A DNA stretch of 14,868 nt from Rhizobium sp. Q54. GTDB lineage: Bacteria > Pseudomonadota > Alphaproteobacteria > Rhizobiales > Beijerinckiaceae. The DNA lies in NCBI GenBank assembly GCA_945901195.1, contig CAMDKB010000048.1, positions 1-14,868 on the forward strand, read 5' to 3'. The notes under the pieces are model-generated. The model made no database searches, was not told the origin of the DNA, and saw nothing but the letters and a program-made list of their open reading frames with translations. The translations under genes and the position numbers were made by a program. Below, piece after piece: positions 14,191-14,868 of this stretch. Position 1 is the stretch's first letter. Every line of letters starts with the position of its first letter.

Positions 14191-14745
14191 ATGCGCACGT
14201 TGACGATTGCGGCAGCACTTGCGATTGCAGCGGAACTTGCGATCGGGGCAGCACTTACGCCCGCCAGAGCACAGGATTATCCTTCGCGCACAATTCGAGT
14301 CATCGTTCCGTTTCCGCCAGGCGGCGTGCTCGATGGCATTACGCGGCAGGTGACGGAGCGCATGCGCTCCGTGCTCGGCCAGCCCGTGATCCTCGAAAAC
14401 AAGGGCGGTGCGGGCGGGACCATCGGCCTTGAAACCTGCACGAAGGCCGCGCCAGACGGCTATACATTCTGCGCAGTCACCGTGGAACAGGTAACGTCGC
14501 GCGCGTGGCTCGAACCGGACCAGTGGGAGAAATACAAAGACCTGTTTCCGGTAACGCAGCTGGTGCAGAGCAAAGGCGTCATCTATGCGCGCACCGATCT
14601 GCCTGCCAACACGCTCGACGAACTTGCGAAACTCGCCGCAAGCCAGCCGGGCAAACTGAACTATGCCTCCTTTGGACACGGCAGTTCCCCGCATCTGTTC
14701 TACGAATGGTTGAATGCCAATAATACCATCTCCCTTGATGCGTGA
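14191..14745 (+). pseudogene. TctC/Bug-type solute-binding protein, 3' end lost to an IS630 insertion
   Basis: The first 185 codons of a periplasmic substrate-binding protein of the tripartite tricarboxylate transporter (Bug) family, which are normally about 320 residues. It has an alanine-rich signal peptide with cleavage near PARAQ (about residue 28), then the family opening DYPSRTIRVIVPFPPGG, the NKGGAGGTIG loop, AAPDGYT and LAASQPGKLNYASFGHGSSPHL. The second lobe is missing: the frame runs out within a few codons of an insertion sequence. An excellent AAGGAG lies upstream, so 14191 is preferred to the longer frame at 14128. It follows the metallo-hydrolase gene by 31 bases and was probably the uptake receptor for the pathway substrate. 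The remainder may lie beyond the element. Confidence 0.85.
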
Positions 14746-14798
14746 CTCGTTCTGGCTATCCAAATCAGTCGGTGTCTGATTCATTCGTGGCGAACGAG
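14746..14798. repeat. nested inverted repeat in the IS 5' region
   Basis: CTCGTTC (14746-14752) pairs with GAACGAG (14792-14798), and AATCAG (14763-14768) with CTGATT (14776-14781). The two unpaired arms between the blocks are each ten bases. The outer right arm overlaps the transposase ribosome site at 14796-14802. The element end may share this sequence, or it may form an RNA hairpin that limits translation. Confidence 0.5.
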
Positions 14799-14808
14799 GA
14801 GGTTCGTC

Positions 14809-14868
14809 ATGTCTTTGCCTATTCCCCTGCGCGCGGATTTCGACGCGAAAACGCTTCGGAGTTTGGCG
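14809..14868 (+). CDS. IS630-family transposase, N-terminal fragment
   Basis: Twenty codons are visible, running off the window. The start has a strong GAGGAGG six bases upstream. The opening PIPLRADFDAKTLRSLA is characteristic of the IS630-family transposases of alphaproteobacteria, whose N terminus leads into a helix-turn-helix before the DDE catalytic core (not seen here). Recognition rests on a short stretch, so the family call is good but not certain. Confidence 0.7.
   Translation, partial: MSLPIPLRADFDAKTLRSLA

Larger units (their letters stand above)
14726..14868 (+). mobile_element. IS630-family insertion sequence, left end, continues past the window
   Basis: The TctC frame gives way to non-homologous sequence followed by a transposase start. 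IS630 elements insert at TA, and the only TA dinucleotides near the break are at 14721 and 14724, so the left end is put just after 14725; this boundary is an estimate. The right end and the target duplication are outside the window. Confidence 0.6.

Overview
The window looks like a chromosomal segment of a GC-rich alphaproteobacterium, probably of the Hyphomicrobiales/Rhizobiales. The basis is the gene content: a comF-grxC-DUF1178 group next to an NDUFAF5-type methyltransferase, an alphaproteobacterial-looking LepA, and GC-rich palindromic intergenic repeats. The exact taxon cannot be read from the sequence alone.

Layout. (1) 1-1609, plus strand: the end of an acyl-CoA dehydrogenase, an APH-fold kinase and a small DUF6285-like protein, joined by ATGA overlaps. 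This resembles the LvaC/LvaA/LvaB set that phosphorylates and then dehydrates 4-hydroxyacyl-CoAs. (2) 1627-3350, minus strand: DUF1178 protein, glutaredoxin 3 and a comF gene broken by several lesions. A class I methyltransferase runs divergently (3424-4317). (3) 4333-4448: two inverted copies of a palindromic repeat. The second forms a strong hairpin plus U-run that terminates the next operon. (4) 4454-7932, minus strand: the centrepiece, ptxABCD, an ABC importer of the phosphonate/phosphite type followed by an NAD-dependent phosphite dehydrogenase with every known PtxD active-site residue in place. Upstream lie a Pho-box-like direct repeat (11-bp period) and a perfect TATAAT -10. (5) 8238-10043, minus strand: lepA (EF4). 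(6) 10198-11954, plus strand: a YhhS/YfcJ-like MFS transporter and a small exported protein. (7) 11986 to the end, plus strand: a TetR regulator, two near-identical palindromic operators around a candidate promoter, a PhlG-like C-C hydrolase, a metallo-beta-lactamase-fold gene with an in-frame stop, and a TctC-type solute-binding gene cut short by an IS630-family element whose transposase start is visible at the right edge.

How it works together. ptxA, ptxB and ptxC should import phosphite when phosphate is scarce. PtxD oxidises it to phosphate with NAD, so the operon would let the cell use reduced phosphorus as a P source, apparently under PhoB rather than a linked LysR regulator (no ptxE is present). 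The right-hand module looks like an inducible catabolic operon that is decaying: one gene carries a nonsense codon and another an IS insertion.
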